This document shows positions 11,662 to 21,639 of a stretch of DNA of 64,000 nt, one piece after another (the first letter of the stretch is position 1; each line of letters starts with the position of its first letter). The notes under the pieces are model-generated. The model saw only the letters and a list, made by a program, of their open reading frames with translations, was not told where the DNA came from and did no database searches. The position numbers and the translations under genes were made by a program. The stretch comes from Undaria pinnatifida (Eukaryota > Sar > Phaeophyceae > Laminariales > Alariaceae): NCBI GenBank assembly GCA_012845835.1, contig JABAKD010000029.1, forward strand, positions 15,417,453-15,481,452, given 5' to 3'.

Positions 11662-12802
11662 GCTCTTCACGTAAAACTGTTATTTCGACCCATCTAACCT
11701 AGCCCAACCAGTGTCCGTGCCAATGCCTCCTAGAGGGAAGAGCTATGATATCATGCTGTGGTCACAAACTAGGATACTCTGTGCGATTCGCCCCGCGGCA
11801 ACCCGCTACGCTCGCTCAGGGATGATAACTTTGACAAATTGTGTGAAGCGGACGGAGGTTACGGTGGATGACAGGTGCAAACTGGCGACTTTGATAATGC
11901 CTCAAACCCGGCCGCCATGATCTAGGGAAACAGCCCGGACGCCACATGCATGAGTGTATAGTCCTTTATGCGCCTGGTATCTTGCTGTAAGCACTCACGG
12001 TGCGTGTGTGTTTCTCGAATTTTGTAGCTACATGTTTTTTTTTCCTCTAGGATGACGAACCGGCCCGAACACTGGGTGTGCTGGATGTTGATGGGTCGTA
12101 AAAAAACAATTTAATCAAAATCACAAAAGTCAGTCGCACCTCATTCGGTTCCATACTACAAAGTATACCACGTTCTAGACGGCGGTCCGTCGCAGGCTTG
12201 GTGTCAGCGGTACAGCACTTGGAAAAACTACAGCTTAGTCTTTGGTGTGCCTTGGTGTTACTACGCATTTAAATAACAGCAACAACAAATAGAAAAAGGA
12301 CGCAAAAAATACTCATACGTACTACTGACGTGAAAAGAAGAAATCAAACAACAACCAATCCCAAATGAACAGAGGAAAGCAAATTAAATACCTGGTACCT
12401 GGTATCAGATTACCTGGTCCGAATAACACAACACGAAGCACACTGCAAAAGCCAAGTCAAAGAAAAAGGTAGGAACCACAGGAGCACTAAAACGCAAAAC
12501 AAAAACATTGAAAACCTGAAGGAGATTCTTGTCTAGAATCTGACACAAAAAATAGACGAAAACAAAGGTGAATGACGCATAAAAAAGTAGGTGCAAAATG
12601 TAAAAAAACGGAAGGCAACCCTGCCTGACCCTGCGAGGCTCAAACTCACGCCCATCAACTTGCAGTGTGTCGTCTTGACCTTTTCACCAAAATATCAAAC
12701 GTTCATGCACAGATCGATCCCAAAAACAATATTTTCTCGTCGGCAGTTAAGAGCTGAGGATGGCTGAGAGGTGGGAGAATATGCGGAGGGCGACCTTCCG
12801 CG
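11662..12802. other. No gene recognised; A-rich on the plus strand
   Basis: 12270-12610 is A-rich with no long frame of convincing composition. At about 12630-12700 the minus strand has weak matches to a pol III A box (TGGTGAAAAGG) and a B box (AGTTTGAGCCT). The implied stems do not pair, so no tRNA is called. Confidence 0.4.
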
Positions 12803-13195
12803 TGTTCTATTGGCGCTACTACCAGAAGTATAATGCGCTCCCAACAGCCAGTCTCGGGCTGCGAGGTCACTGCAACACACAGTGCGAAGAGCATCAATTT
12901 AATGTCTTGATTACAGTAGGTCCCTGAAGAGGTAAGCTGACGGAAGGTGGAAAGGTGGAGTGAGCGTGTGGATCAACTCACCACAGCTCAGTATTAGCTG
13001 CTCCAGGTCCAATGCTATACACCTTCCTCGTAGTGCTTACTCGTACATACCCCGTGAAGCTGCCCCTATACGATCCCACGAGACACTCTTATGAAATTGT
13101 AACTCCGCGACCCTCCGTATGCAACCGTAACTTGCTGTTAGACCGTTCGGTGAGACAAGCTATAGACCGTTCGGTGAGACAAGCTATATCGAACA
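12803..13195 (-). repeat. 3' LTR of the decayed copia element
   Basis: In plus orientation it starts 'TGTTCTATTGGCGC' and ends 'TATATCGAACA', the reverse complement of the TG...CA borders. Its inner edge continues into 'CTAGCGCTGGAGCACCTAACA', which matches the sequence just before the 3' LTR of the complete copy. It aligns with 16745-17020 over the shared 'TATAATRYGCTCCCARCAR' and 'GGAGTGAGCGTGTGG' regions. It carries a perfect 24-bp internal duplication. Confidence 0.82.
13141..13188. repeat. Perfect 24-bp tandem duplication in the LTR
   Basis: The 24 bases at 13141-13164 (starting GACCGTTCGG, ending AGCTATA) are repeated exactly at 13165-13188. The complete copia LTRs have a single copy of the equivalent region, so this is a private duplication, probably recent. 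Confidence 0.95.
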
Positions 13196-13271
13196 CACTC
13201 CCTAGCGCTGGAGCACCTAACAATAAGTCCCGAAAATCATACGCAACCACACTTGTGACGGGCGGGAAATT

Positions 13272-14900
13272 CTTATATCCCCAGTAAAAACTTGCGGTGT
13301 TTATCAAAACTCTCATATCCCGGGCAGTCTCCTAAGTGAGAATATCCACGTGTTGCTCTTCTATTTTGAGGCACTTGACCGACAAGTCCCCCTTCCCCAC
13401 CAATCCGCGTGGGGAGTGATACCTCACATCAATGTCTATGTTGTTGGACGAGCTCAGCGGGGTTTTCGCCAAGTCAAGCGCTCCCTTGTTATCTTCAGAC
13501 ACTAAAAAAACTTAATAAACTTGCCAATCCCGGACTGGGCATTAAGAGAAACAAAACCCCTCTCACCTACAGGGCTTCCTTCACCCCATCGTCCATCGCT
13601 ACGTGCTCAGCCTCAGTGGTGGACAGCGTAACGCACTTCTACGTCCTAGAGAACCAGGGACACAAGCACACCTCCGCAGCAAACAGCTACACCAGCACCC
13701 GAACGCCTGTTCTCGGCCTTGTGGGCGTAGTCTGCATCTACGTGCGTGTCTAGATTGTAATCCATTTGTACATCCTCCAACCTACTCTCCGTTCTGAAAG
13801 CCAGGCCCAAGTGGGCCGGAGCGTTCAAGGATCGGCAATCGTCTTAGCCGTATTCAAGTGCACTTCCTTAGGGTCATGATCACCGACAAATCGCTCTCAC
13901 TGCATTGCAGATGCCCGGCCTTTGCTGGTTCGCAATCCACCTCAGACTACCCACTACCTCTCGGAAAATCACGTCCATCGCAGGCTCCTCATCACTTACG
14001 TACCTGAGAGCCAACAACGGTGAAGCGGGGATGGGGCTGGTCTTGGTGATACCAAAACGCTCGACAACATTCCAAACAAACTTGGTCTGCGAAATCTACA
14101 GGGCTCCCTCCTCACGATCCCTCCTGTACTCGCTACTCATTTACCACGTAACTTCGCCGAGATGTATGGTATGAAATTTCTGGCTTAGGTCAGCCACCAT
14201 CGAATTCCTTACCTCATTGGTCGCTGCGATCTTCATAGCACCCACGTGAGCCACCAGCATCTCTGCAACCGTGTCGTTTAACATCAGTAAAAACGTGCAC
14301 GGATCAACCACGCAGTGCTCGAAACCACACTCTACCAAGATTGGTGACAGTAGCTTTAACCACGAGCGACCACTTTACGTCAGCCCGTTAAACTTTGTTG
14401 AGTAGGACTACCTTACCCAATATTTTCCCCACATTCAGGGGGAATCCTCAATACAATCTCGGTATCTAATTCTGCCTGTATGAAGGTCTGGTCAATTTCT
14501 AAGTGCCTCAAGTCCCAATTAATATTGCACTGCAGTTATGAGTCTGTTAGACGTGGTCGAGGCGGCGGGGGCAAAGTTTCAAAGTAACCAACCCCTTCTC
14601 CCTGGTTAAAAGCCTTAGCTACCAACCGCGCGTTAGATATTTCAATCATCCCGTTTGCGTCACCTATCCGCTTCAAGAGCCATTTTGAGCCCACGACATT
14701 ACCTACCCTTGTGGAGTTTATCCATCTCAACAAACGTCCCAGCGGCGTCAAACCCATTAAACTCCAAACCCATTTCCTCTGTCCACACGCCCGAATGCTT
14801 CAACGCCCGCGCCGCGGAGTATGATGTTGGTTCCGGTTCCGCTTCTTCAATAAGGCATTCCGGCAATTTCATCTTCTCGCGCCAGTAGCGCCTGTAATAC
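13272..14900 (-). pseudogene. Copia RT and RNase H region, broken
   Basis: Read right to left, the region gives the start of the RVT_2 domain ('ALKHSGVWTEEMG', 'SKWLLKRIGDANGM', 'EGVGYFET') at about 14900-14540. Next is 'VECGFEHCVVDPCTF' at about 14335-14290. The position of the copia YVDD-type catalytic motif reads 'AHVGA', so at least one catalytic Asp is gone. RNase H follows with 'YNLDTHVDADYAHKAENRRS' (about 13760-13700) and the C-terminal 'FDKHRKFLLGI' near 13305-13273. Segments lie in different frames. The conserved stretches match 60250-61675 of the complete element. Confidence 0.82.
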
Positions 14901-15196
14901 ATGGCGTCCTACACAGGACTCGATCGCACTGACCAGCTCAGATGTAGCTTCCTTTTGAGCGCTCTGGTTTCCGTTCGTGTCCTTCCCTCCCGATTCTGGT
15001 CACCATCGCCCGGTCCTGACATGTGCGCTCTAAGCTGGCGCGCAGCCTGACCGCCGTGGACGTCGAGGCTTCATCGCCAAAAGTTGACGCATCGCTCCCA
15101 TCCCGAGATGAAGAGTCGCTGTCGGACGATTCGCTGCCGATCTTTGATGCATTGGTCGGCTTAGCATCTCCCACTTGAAATCGTGGTCTGCTTGCG

Positions 15197-16744
15197 TCAT
15201 CGGGGACACCGCACGGAGTTGCTCAGGAAGTCCTTCCCCCAATACCTACAGTGGAGTCGTCGGGACGGAGTAAATAAATCTATCCCTCCCGGCTCAGGCG
15301 CGTCCTCTAGTCCCTCCGCTCCTCCCTGCTCTGGAAACTCTGGGCAAACAAGGTGGTGGAAACGAGGGACGCAACCTGGGAGGCGACCCTTGATGTGGAA
15401 GCGTCGCACAATCTTATGTAACCCAACAGGTAATCTGAACGAGTCATGCGAAACGAGGTACCATTATCTGCTATCCACTTCCTCTCTGCTAAACTCTCTG
15501 TTGAATCCGCACTACTACTAAGCATAGCATTCGCAAGGCAGCGCACAGCTTTACCACTGTTGTTTTGTCCAGAGGCACCTCCGCCAACCGTTCTTTCTGA
15601 AGTCGGGGTGATGCGAGCCTTGCATTGGCACCACATGAGCCTGGGTTCCAAGCAACAGATACACTTTCCTTTCACCTTATCGTATTCCGATTTGGGGACA
15701 GCCTGTTTGGGGGCGGGGGAATTGTTGCTACCCACGCTACCCTGGCCGGTGCCAGCAGTCGCTGATCCGCCTCTGTTAGACGACCGACCATTGTTGCGTT
15801 TATATCCTCGAGCACCTCCGCGACAACCGCCGCGGCCGCCTCAAGCAGCTCCATTCAACCCTAGTGCCTGACCTACGTTCCTTCCTTTTGTGGTGGAAAA
15901 TCTCAGGCGCCTTTACCTCACAATGCTTTCAATATCTTGGCTGACGTCATCGTGGTACAACAGAATACGCTGGTTCATTTCGTAATCCCTCGTAAGTACT
16001 CGTACCAACTTTCGGTTCGCATCGCCTAACATTTCCTGTATACGTATAGATCCCAAAATTTCCTCGGAAATGTCGACTCGATGAAATAATTTCATCGACT
16101 CCTCACCCTCCTTCATATGTACCGCATCGAACGCACCTGACCGTTTGACATGCGTGGCTATGGATGTAGTCTAGGCAAAAACCAACTTTGAGGCTTTTTT
16201 CATGCACCACTAGGCGACTGGACGGCAAACGTTCTGTCTAAAGGGTCATTGTCGGACATGCTCTCAGTCATGTGGGCAGCACTGAAACCCTACAGCTACC
16301 TCTGTGTCGGCAAGAACAGATATCAAGCAACCACTCATCAATGTGAAAGCTTCTAAGCGCTCACTCCATACTGGATAGTCCTATGGTGCCCCACTAAGCT
16401 TGGGTACAGTCTGCCTGATGCTGCTGAACTCTCTTGGTCTAACATACAACATTTACGCTTGAGGTATCTACACGTTCTTCTCTACCCGTAGTCTCAAATC
16501 ACCGGGCGGTCGGCGAGCTCCTCCCGGTGTTGACTCTTTGCTGTCCAGAGTCAGAGTCGCCCTCTTCTCGTGCGCCAGCTCTGGTCATCCTTGCGTCGAA
16601 CATTTCCTGGAATATTTGTTTGGTCCTCATTACGAAGGTCTCGAACATTTCCGTCGTTCTATGGTCTTGTTGTGTCGGCGGAACCTCTTCTCACCGGAAC
16701 CGCTCTGTATAATAGCGCCGCTTTATATACGCTGATGGTTAACG
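15197..16744 (-). pseudogene. Copia gag, zinc knuckle and protease start fused to post-integrase region
   Basis: The right part is decayed gag; 'NRKLVRVLTRDYEMNQRIL' near 16020-15955 matches the gag of the complete copy. A CCHC knuckle follows at about 15665-15620, here reading C-ICC-LEPRL-MW-C, so the His is replaced by Leu. The protease motif appears as 'IADNGTS' where the complete copy has 'IADSGAS', with the second catalytic-loop residue changed. After 'DYLLGYIRLCDASTSRVAS' the sequence matches the segment downstream of the integrase, with 'FPEQGGAEGLEDAPEPGG' in the neighbouring frame at about 15345-15295. The protease body, pre-integrase and integrase core are deleted. Confidence 0.8.
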
Positions 16745-17023
16745 CATTCGATTGGCGCTACTGTCAGAGGTATAATATGCTCCCAGCAACCAGTCTTGGG
16801 CTGCGAGGTTACTGCAACACACAGTGTGAAGAAGATGTCATGTGATTCAATGTAGACTATGCCTTTATAAGCTGATGAAAGGTGGAAATGGGGAGTGAGC
16901 GTGTGGGTCAACTCACCACATTTCAGTATCAGCTGCTCCACGTCGAATACCATAATCCTCCTGGTAGTGCCTACTCGTACATATTCTGTATGAGTCTACT
17001 CGTACGATATCACGAGACATACC
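16745..17023 (-). repeat. 5' LTR of the decayed copia element, truncated
   Basis: In plus orientation it begins 'CATTCGATTGGCGCTACTG', where the terminal TG has mutated to CA, directly after 'GGTTAACG'. The complete element also has CGTTAAC immediately inside its 5' LTR. It aligns with 12803-13080 and then stops matching at about 17024, where the G-rich minisatellite begins. About 110 bp of the LTR outer end are missing. Confidence 0.75.
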
Positions 17024-18892
17024 TTGTGACAGTGGGGATGGTGCCCCCCTTGTGGCAAGGGTGAGGAGTCTCCCTCCTCGTGGCAAGAGAGCAGCCCCCC
17101 CATTTGTGGCAAAATAGAAGGATCACATGGTTGTGCCAGGGGTGTGTCCCCAACCTTGTAGCACAGGGGGGGGGTCCCCTTTCTCAAAGCAAAGGCGAGG
17201 GTCCCCACCTTATGGAAAGGGGGTGAGGTCTCCAATCTTGTGGCGGGGAGGGGGTTCTCCATCTTGTGGACACGGGTGAGTTCCCCTCCGTGCGCCAGCG
17301 GGGGAGATCCCCCACCCTACGGGGAGAGTTCCCCTCCTGGCGGCAACGAGGGCCTCGCTCTTCCCTGTGGCAAGGGGGGGTGGTCTCCCACTTTGTGGCT
17401 GTGGGAGGGTACCACATTTACAGTAACGGAATAGAGTCCCCCACCTCGTGGCAAGAAGCAAGGGCCCCCTTCCTTATGAATAGGGGGGGTGTCGCCCACC
17501 TCTTGGCAATAGAGGGTGTACCTCTTGTGGCACAGGCCGAGATTCCCCACCTTCTGGTAAGGGACGACGCTCCCCCTCCTTGTAGAACAGGGGTGTTCCC
17601 CTCCATGTGACAAGGGGGGGTCCCACGACCTTGTCGTAAGGGGAGATATTCTCCTCCTCGCGGTAGGGGAGGATTCCCGTACCTTGTGGCAAGGGGAGGG
17701 TGTACCCGAGCTTGTGGCAAGTGGGGAAGGCACCTCACCTTGTAACCGGGGGGGAGTTCCTCCCCCCTTGCGGTAGGAGGGGGAGTCCCCGACCTTGTGG
17801 CAAGCGCACCTTGTTGCAATTAGGAACGGTCCCCAAACTTGGCAAACGGGGATATCCCCCTGGTCGTGTCAAGGGGGGAGTCCCTCACCGTATGCCAAGA
17901 CGAGAAAACCCTCTACTTGGTGGGCCCCCATCATGAGGCAAGCGTGGAGACCCCCCTCGCTGTGAAAAGGGGGGGGGGAGGGGGCACCGTGTGGTGGTGG
18001 GGAAACCCACCTCTTTGTGGCGAGAGGGAAAAATCCCCCTCATTGTGGTGAGAGGGAGGAATCCCTCTGATTGTGGCCGTGCGGGAGGCCCCCTTCCTTG
18101 GGCCAAGAGGGGGGGTTCCGTTCTATGGGCCTAGCGGGGGGGTTCTCCACTTAATGGCAAGGGGCACCCCCCCCCCCCCGTGTGACAAAGGGGAGGGCAC
18201 TCACCTTGGGGTAAGGGGGAGCTCCGACATAGTGTGGCAAGGCCTACATTGTGGCAAAGGGGAGTGACCCCCCGCCTTGTGGCACGGGGGAGAAGTTTCA
18301 CACTTTGTGGCAAGGGAGGGAGGATATAACCTTTGTTGTGGCGGGGGGGTATCGTCTGGAAAGCGGGAGATGTTCCGCATCTTACGGTAAATGAGGGGCG
18401 GGGCTCCGTGTGGCAAGGGCCTACCTTGTGGAGAATGGGGGGCTGGGCTCCGTGTGGCAAGGGGGGGGGGTCGCTCCTTGTGGAAAGGGGGGTGTCTCCT
18501 ATCTTGTGTCAACTGAGGGTTCTTTCACCTCGTGGCATGAAGGGGGTTTCCCTCCTCGTGGAAACGGGGTAAGTCCCGCTCCTTGTGACAGGGGGAGGTT
18601 GCCCCGCCTCATGGTTAGGGGGGAGGTCCCCCCCATGTAGCAAGGGGGGAGGTTCCCACCTGCTAGCAAATGGGGAGACTTCCCCACCACGTGATTAGGG
18701 GGAGGTCTCCCCTGATAGCAAGGTGGAGGGTCCTCCGCCTTTAGAAAGTGTGAGGGGGTACCCCACCTTATGGCTGGAGGGAAGGATCCCCCACCTTATG
18801 GCAAGGGGCTTTATCCCTGGCTGTGGCAAGGGGCGGTGGTCCCTCACTTCGTGGCAAAGTTGAAGACCCTCTGCTTGTTGCAAAGGGGAGGA
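17024..18892. repeat. G-rich minisatellite, ~27-bp unit, about 70 diverged copies
   Basis: A 1.87-kb array of units built on 'CCTTGTGGCAAGGGG' followed by 'GRGGTYCCCC' and varying around 24-29 bp. It is strongly G-rich and self-complementary within units (CCTTG...CAAGG; GGGG...CCCC), so each unit can fold. Frames of 60-140 codons occur in almost every frame on both strands because the unit is close to a multiple of three and lacks stops. Those frames are not genes. The left edge falls inside a copia LTR. Confidence 0.95.
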
Positions 18893-20089
18893 GACCGGTG
18901 CTATCGTTATGCTTCACACCCGCGGTTCGCTCACTGGTGCCAGACCCTGCTGGAGTGCTATCGCACGCCCAGCCAGGTTTCGTTTAGCTCACGAACTCAG
19001 AGGGTGATGACTGCGCTGACAACTGTGCCGCCCCAGGCGACCATGTCAGCGGGCGGAGAAGGGGCCGGACGACCTAAGAATTGCATGTAATGACGCTGGA
19101 ACATACTTATTTCGCGCTTGCCTTCTGATACATCCGGACGGAAGATCTCCAGGCCGGCCTTGCCTCTAGAGATTGCGCCAAGCTCTTTCTCGCTCTCTGA
19201 ACCATCAGGTAATTGATGGGAGGACCTACACCGTCTTTTTTTGCAGGGGTGTGCCGACAGCCCGGCCGGTCGGTGACGTGCTATAATCGGTAACCCCCAC
19301 ACCGTCGATTTCTACGTCGTTACGTCGACGGAAACGACATCGTGGTTTGATGGTGTGCTCAATGACAAACGGAGGGGGTTCCGGCATGTGCACGTGTACA
19401 AGGGGAGCGGAAGCGTACATGCCCAAGAGTGCGTCAAGCTCGACAACGATCTGGGGCTGGTGGAGAAACCAACCATAGCCTACGCACGGGTGCTCGCCAA
19501 GTCAAAGCTGGACGTTGGCGACTACGGCCTGGACGGCGAAGATCGACGGCAGCGCTACCAAGCTGGAGAACATTTTCCTCAAGGCAGTTGGCAAGCGCAA
19601 AGGTTTCGATCAGGAAATCCTCCGCTGCTCTTGGGGGACATGTCCGCGTCAAGCTCATCCTCCTACGTCAGGATCAACGCCGCGCCGGATGCAGAGCACC
19701 AAGCACGTATAGACGGGCAGCGAACCAGGGGGCGGCGGTCAGCGCCGACAGGGGGGGGGTGATGCCGAAACCGACGCCGCGATTCTGGGCCACAGCGCCT
19801 TCCAGCTTTGCCGGCGGTTCTACATAGGTAATGGCGAGAAGTACCAGATCCATGATGACCATACCAAACTGGTCGAACTCAAGAGGCCTGAAATTTCAAG
19901 CACTCAACGTGGGCCCCGATACGCTACCTGCTGCTGCGGTAGCCTTGTGGCGTATCGAGCGTCCCCGCGCTACATAGACAACTCGTTCTGAAATATTGAT
20001 ACCATGCAGGTGGAGTCTGCAGGTGACGGCTCCAACTTCTCCAATGGCGGCCGGCGCGCGATTGCTGTTTCGGAGCGTTCTTGCAGATG
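18893..20089 (+). pseudogene. Decayed coding-like region of unknown family
   Basis: From about 19310 to 19960 the plus strand gives protein-like segments that move between frames. They are 'TSWFDGVLNDKRRGFRHVHV' (19340-19400), 'TAKIDGSATKLENIFL' and 'VGKRKGFDQEILRCSWGTC' (19525-19650), then 'FYIGNGEKYQIHDDHTKLVEL' less one residue (about 19810-19870) and 'RGPRYATCCCGSLVAYRA' (about 19910-19960). Composition is like a real protein, but no single frame carries it, so it looks like an old frameshifted gene. I do not recognise the family. It is immediately followed by a hAT-like insertion and then by a dead helicase, so it may be part of the same old element as the helicase; that link is a guess. 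Confidence 0.35.
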
Positions 20090-20109
20090 GAAATATTCAG
20101 GGCTTTTCA

Positions 20110-20400
20110 CGAGTCATGACCCGACCCGCCGGTCGGGTCAAGGGGGTTTCAAAATCTCGCAGGTCAGGTCGGGTCAGGTCGGGTCAAGAGGTTTTCAAAT
20201 CTCGCGGGTCAGGTCGGGTAATAACCCGCGAGGTACGGGTCACTCGCGGGTCAAGCCATCATGACCCGCGAGTTGTTTTCGGCTGACGCGCGGGTCAAAC
20301 CCGCGGATCTAGCCCGCGGATCCGCCTTTTTCAAAAACTTAGAGCTGAGGGAAATTGCCGTGCAGGCGCCCCACGGATCCGACCCGCGGACCCGTAAATC
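20110..20400. repeat. Left subterminal GGGTC/GACCC repeat cluster
   Basis: Dense, irregular repetition of 'GGTCGGGTCAAG' and 'TCTCGCGGGTCA' units in both orientations, including 'CATGACCCGCGAG'. It mirrors the cluster at the right end of the hAT-like element. Confidence 0.9.
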
Positions 20401-20577
20401 ATACAAAACTTACCGCGTCCTGCCTCTCTCATGCCGATGCTCCGATCACATGTCATCACAGCGTGTAGAACAATCACCAGGCAGTACCCCTAGCTACTCG
20501 TACCATGGCATGCAATGTGACGCGAATCCCGTGCAGGCTGACGTCGTAACAGTAGTAATAATACGGTCATACCTGTG

Positions 20578-21075
20578 CGAAATATGGCCAATGGTAAAAA
20601 GGCGAGGGCAGTCGTCGTCGAAGCAGCAGCAGCAGCAGCACGGGCAGCAGCAAGCACCAGCAGCAGACCCCGAATTCTCGCGGATCACAGCCCCTGCTGG
20701 CAGATCCACCGCCCCAGTTGTGGGCTTGCTGCCGGAGGCGGATCAGCTAGGCTGCTTGCTGGGGATGGAGACTGCATAGATAGAAGATAGATACAAAGTA
20801 GTAGCTACTAATAGCTCAAGAATTATCATACCACTAGGACGAAATGTGACCAAACGTAAAAAGCAAAAGCAGTCGTCGTCGAAGCAGCAGCAGCATAGCA
20901 GAAGCACAGCAGCAATAGCACTCTGGCAGCAGCAAGCACCAGCAGCATACAACGCATTCTCGCGGATCGCAGCCCCCCTGCTGACAGATCCACCGCCCCA
21001 GTTGTGGGCTTGAGGCCGGAGGTGGCTCAGCTAGGCTGCTTGCCGAGGCCGGAGACTGCATACATAACTAGCTCG
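20578..21075. repeat. 262-bp tandem duplication inside the hAT-like element
   Basis: Copies begin at 20578 and 20840 ('CGAAATRTGRCCAA'). Both contain 'GCAGTCGTCGTCGAAGCAGC', 'TCTCGCGGATC' and 'CCACCGCCCCAGTTGTGGGC', and end near 'GGAGACTGCATA'. The CAG tract length differs between copies. Confidence 0.9.
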
Positions 21076-21289
21076 CTCGTCGGGTCGCTCATCGGGTCGA
21101 CCCGGTGGTCTAGCGCTACGGGCGTGGCTAGTTGCCCACGCGGTTGCGGTTTCTTTGTCATTTTTCCCACGCACACCACAAAAAATGATGCTGCAAACGA
21201 TACCCGTAGAAATAACTATAGAACACGACATCCTGGGAAAAATACGAGGGACCAAGGACCAACCGACCAAGGTATACATTGTCATGCTT

Positions 21290-21618
21290 TAACCCGTGAC
21301 TTTTCGATTTTGACCCATATGAAATGTCACGGGTCAAGTCGACCTGACCCGCATGAAACCCGCATCTCGCGGGTCACTCGGGTTGTGGCGGGTCGGATTG
21401 GGTTGGGTCAAGAGGATTTAAAAATCTCGCGGGTCGGGTCGGGTCGGGTCAGGAGATTTTCAAACTTTCGCGGGTCGGTTCGGGTCGGGTCAAGACGTGT
21501 CGAAATTATCGCGGGTCGGGTTGGGCCGGATCGCGACGTCTCGAAATTCTCACGGGTCGGGTCTGGTCAGCTGCCCCGACCCGGCCCGACCCGCGAGATT
21601 TGACCCGACCCGTGAAAA
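21290..21618. repeat. Right subterminal GGGTC/GACCC repeat cluster
   Basis: Repeated 'CTCGCGGGTCGGGTCGGGTC' type units separated by 'AGGAGATTTTCAAA'-like spacers. The orientation inverts near 21580, just before the right terminus of the element. Confidence 0.9.
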
Positions 21619-21639
21619 ACGCTGGAAATACTGCTGAGG

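Larger units (their letters stand above)
12803..17023 (-). mobile_element. Ty1/copia retrotransposon, internally deleted and decayed
   Basis: A minus-strand relative of the complete copia element at 56410-62174. Element order from right to left is 5' LTR (16745 to about 17023), gag, zinc knuckle with the protease start, post-integrase region, RT/RNase H and 3' LTR (12803-13195). The integrase core is missing. At about 15430-15480 the protease start ('WIADNGTSF') runs directly into sequence matching the region just after the integrase. This implies loss of about 1.25 kb, so the element is about 4.2 kb against 5.8 kb for the complete one. Multiple stops and frameshifts show it is inactive. The outer end of the 5' LTR is lost against the minisatellite beginning near 17024, so no target duplication can be read. 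Confidence 0.88.
20098..21624. mobile_element. hAT-like non-autonomous DNA transposon, 1,527 bp
   Basis: The left end reads 'CAGGGCTTTTCACGAGTC' and the right end is its imperfect inverse, 'GACCCGTGAAAAACGCTG'. The flanks are GAAATATT (20090-20097) and GAAATACT (21625-21632), an 8-bp target duplication with one mismatch. An 8-bp duplication and a CAG...CTG terminus are hallmarks of the hAT superfamily. Both subterminal regions are packed with GGGTC/GACCC motifs, plausible transposase-binding repeats. The middle contains a 262-bp tandem duplication rich in CAG and no transposase-like frame. It must have relied on a transposase supplied elsewhere. Confidence 0.85.

Noticed and set aside
12630..12700. 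Possible minus-strand tRNA or SINE head (A box TGGTGAAAAGG, B box AGTTTGAGCCT)
   Set aside because: The B box has several mismatches, and the anticodon and T stems do not pair.
17184..18690. Many 60-140-codon frames on both strands
   Set aside because: All lie inside the ~27-bp minisatellite, whose unit is near a multiple of three and lacks stops.
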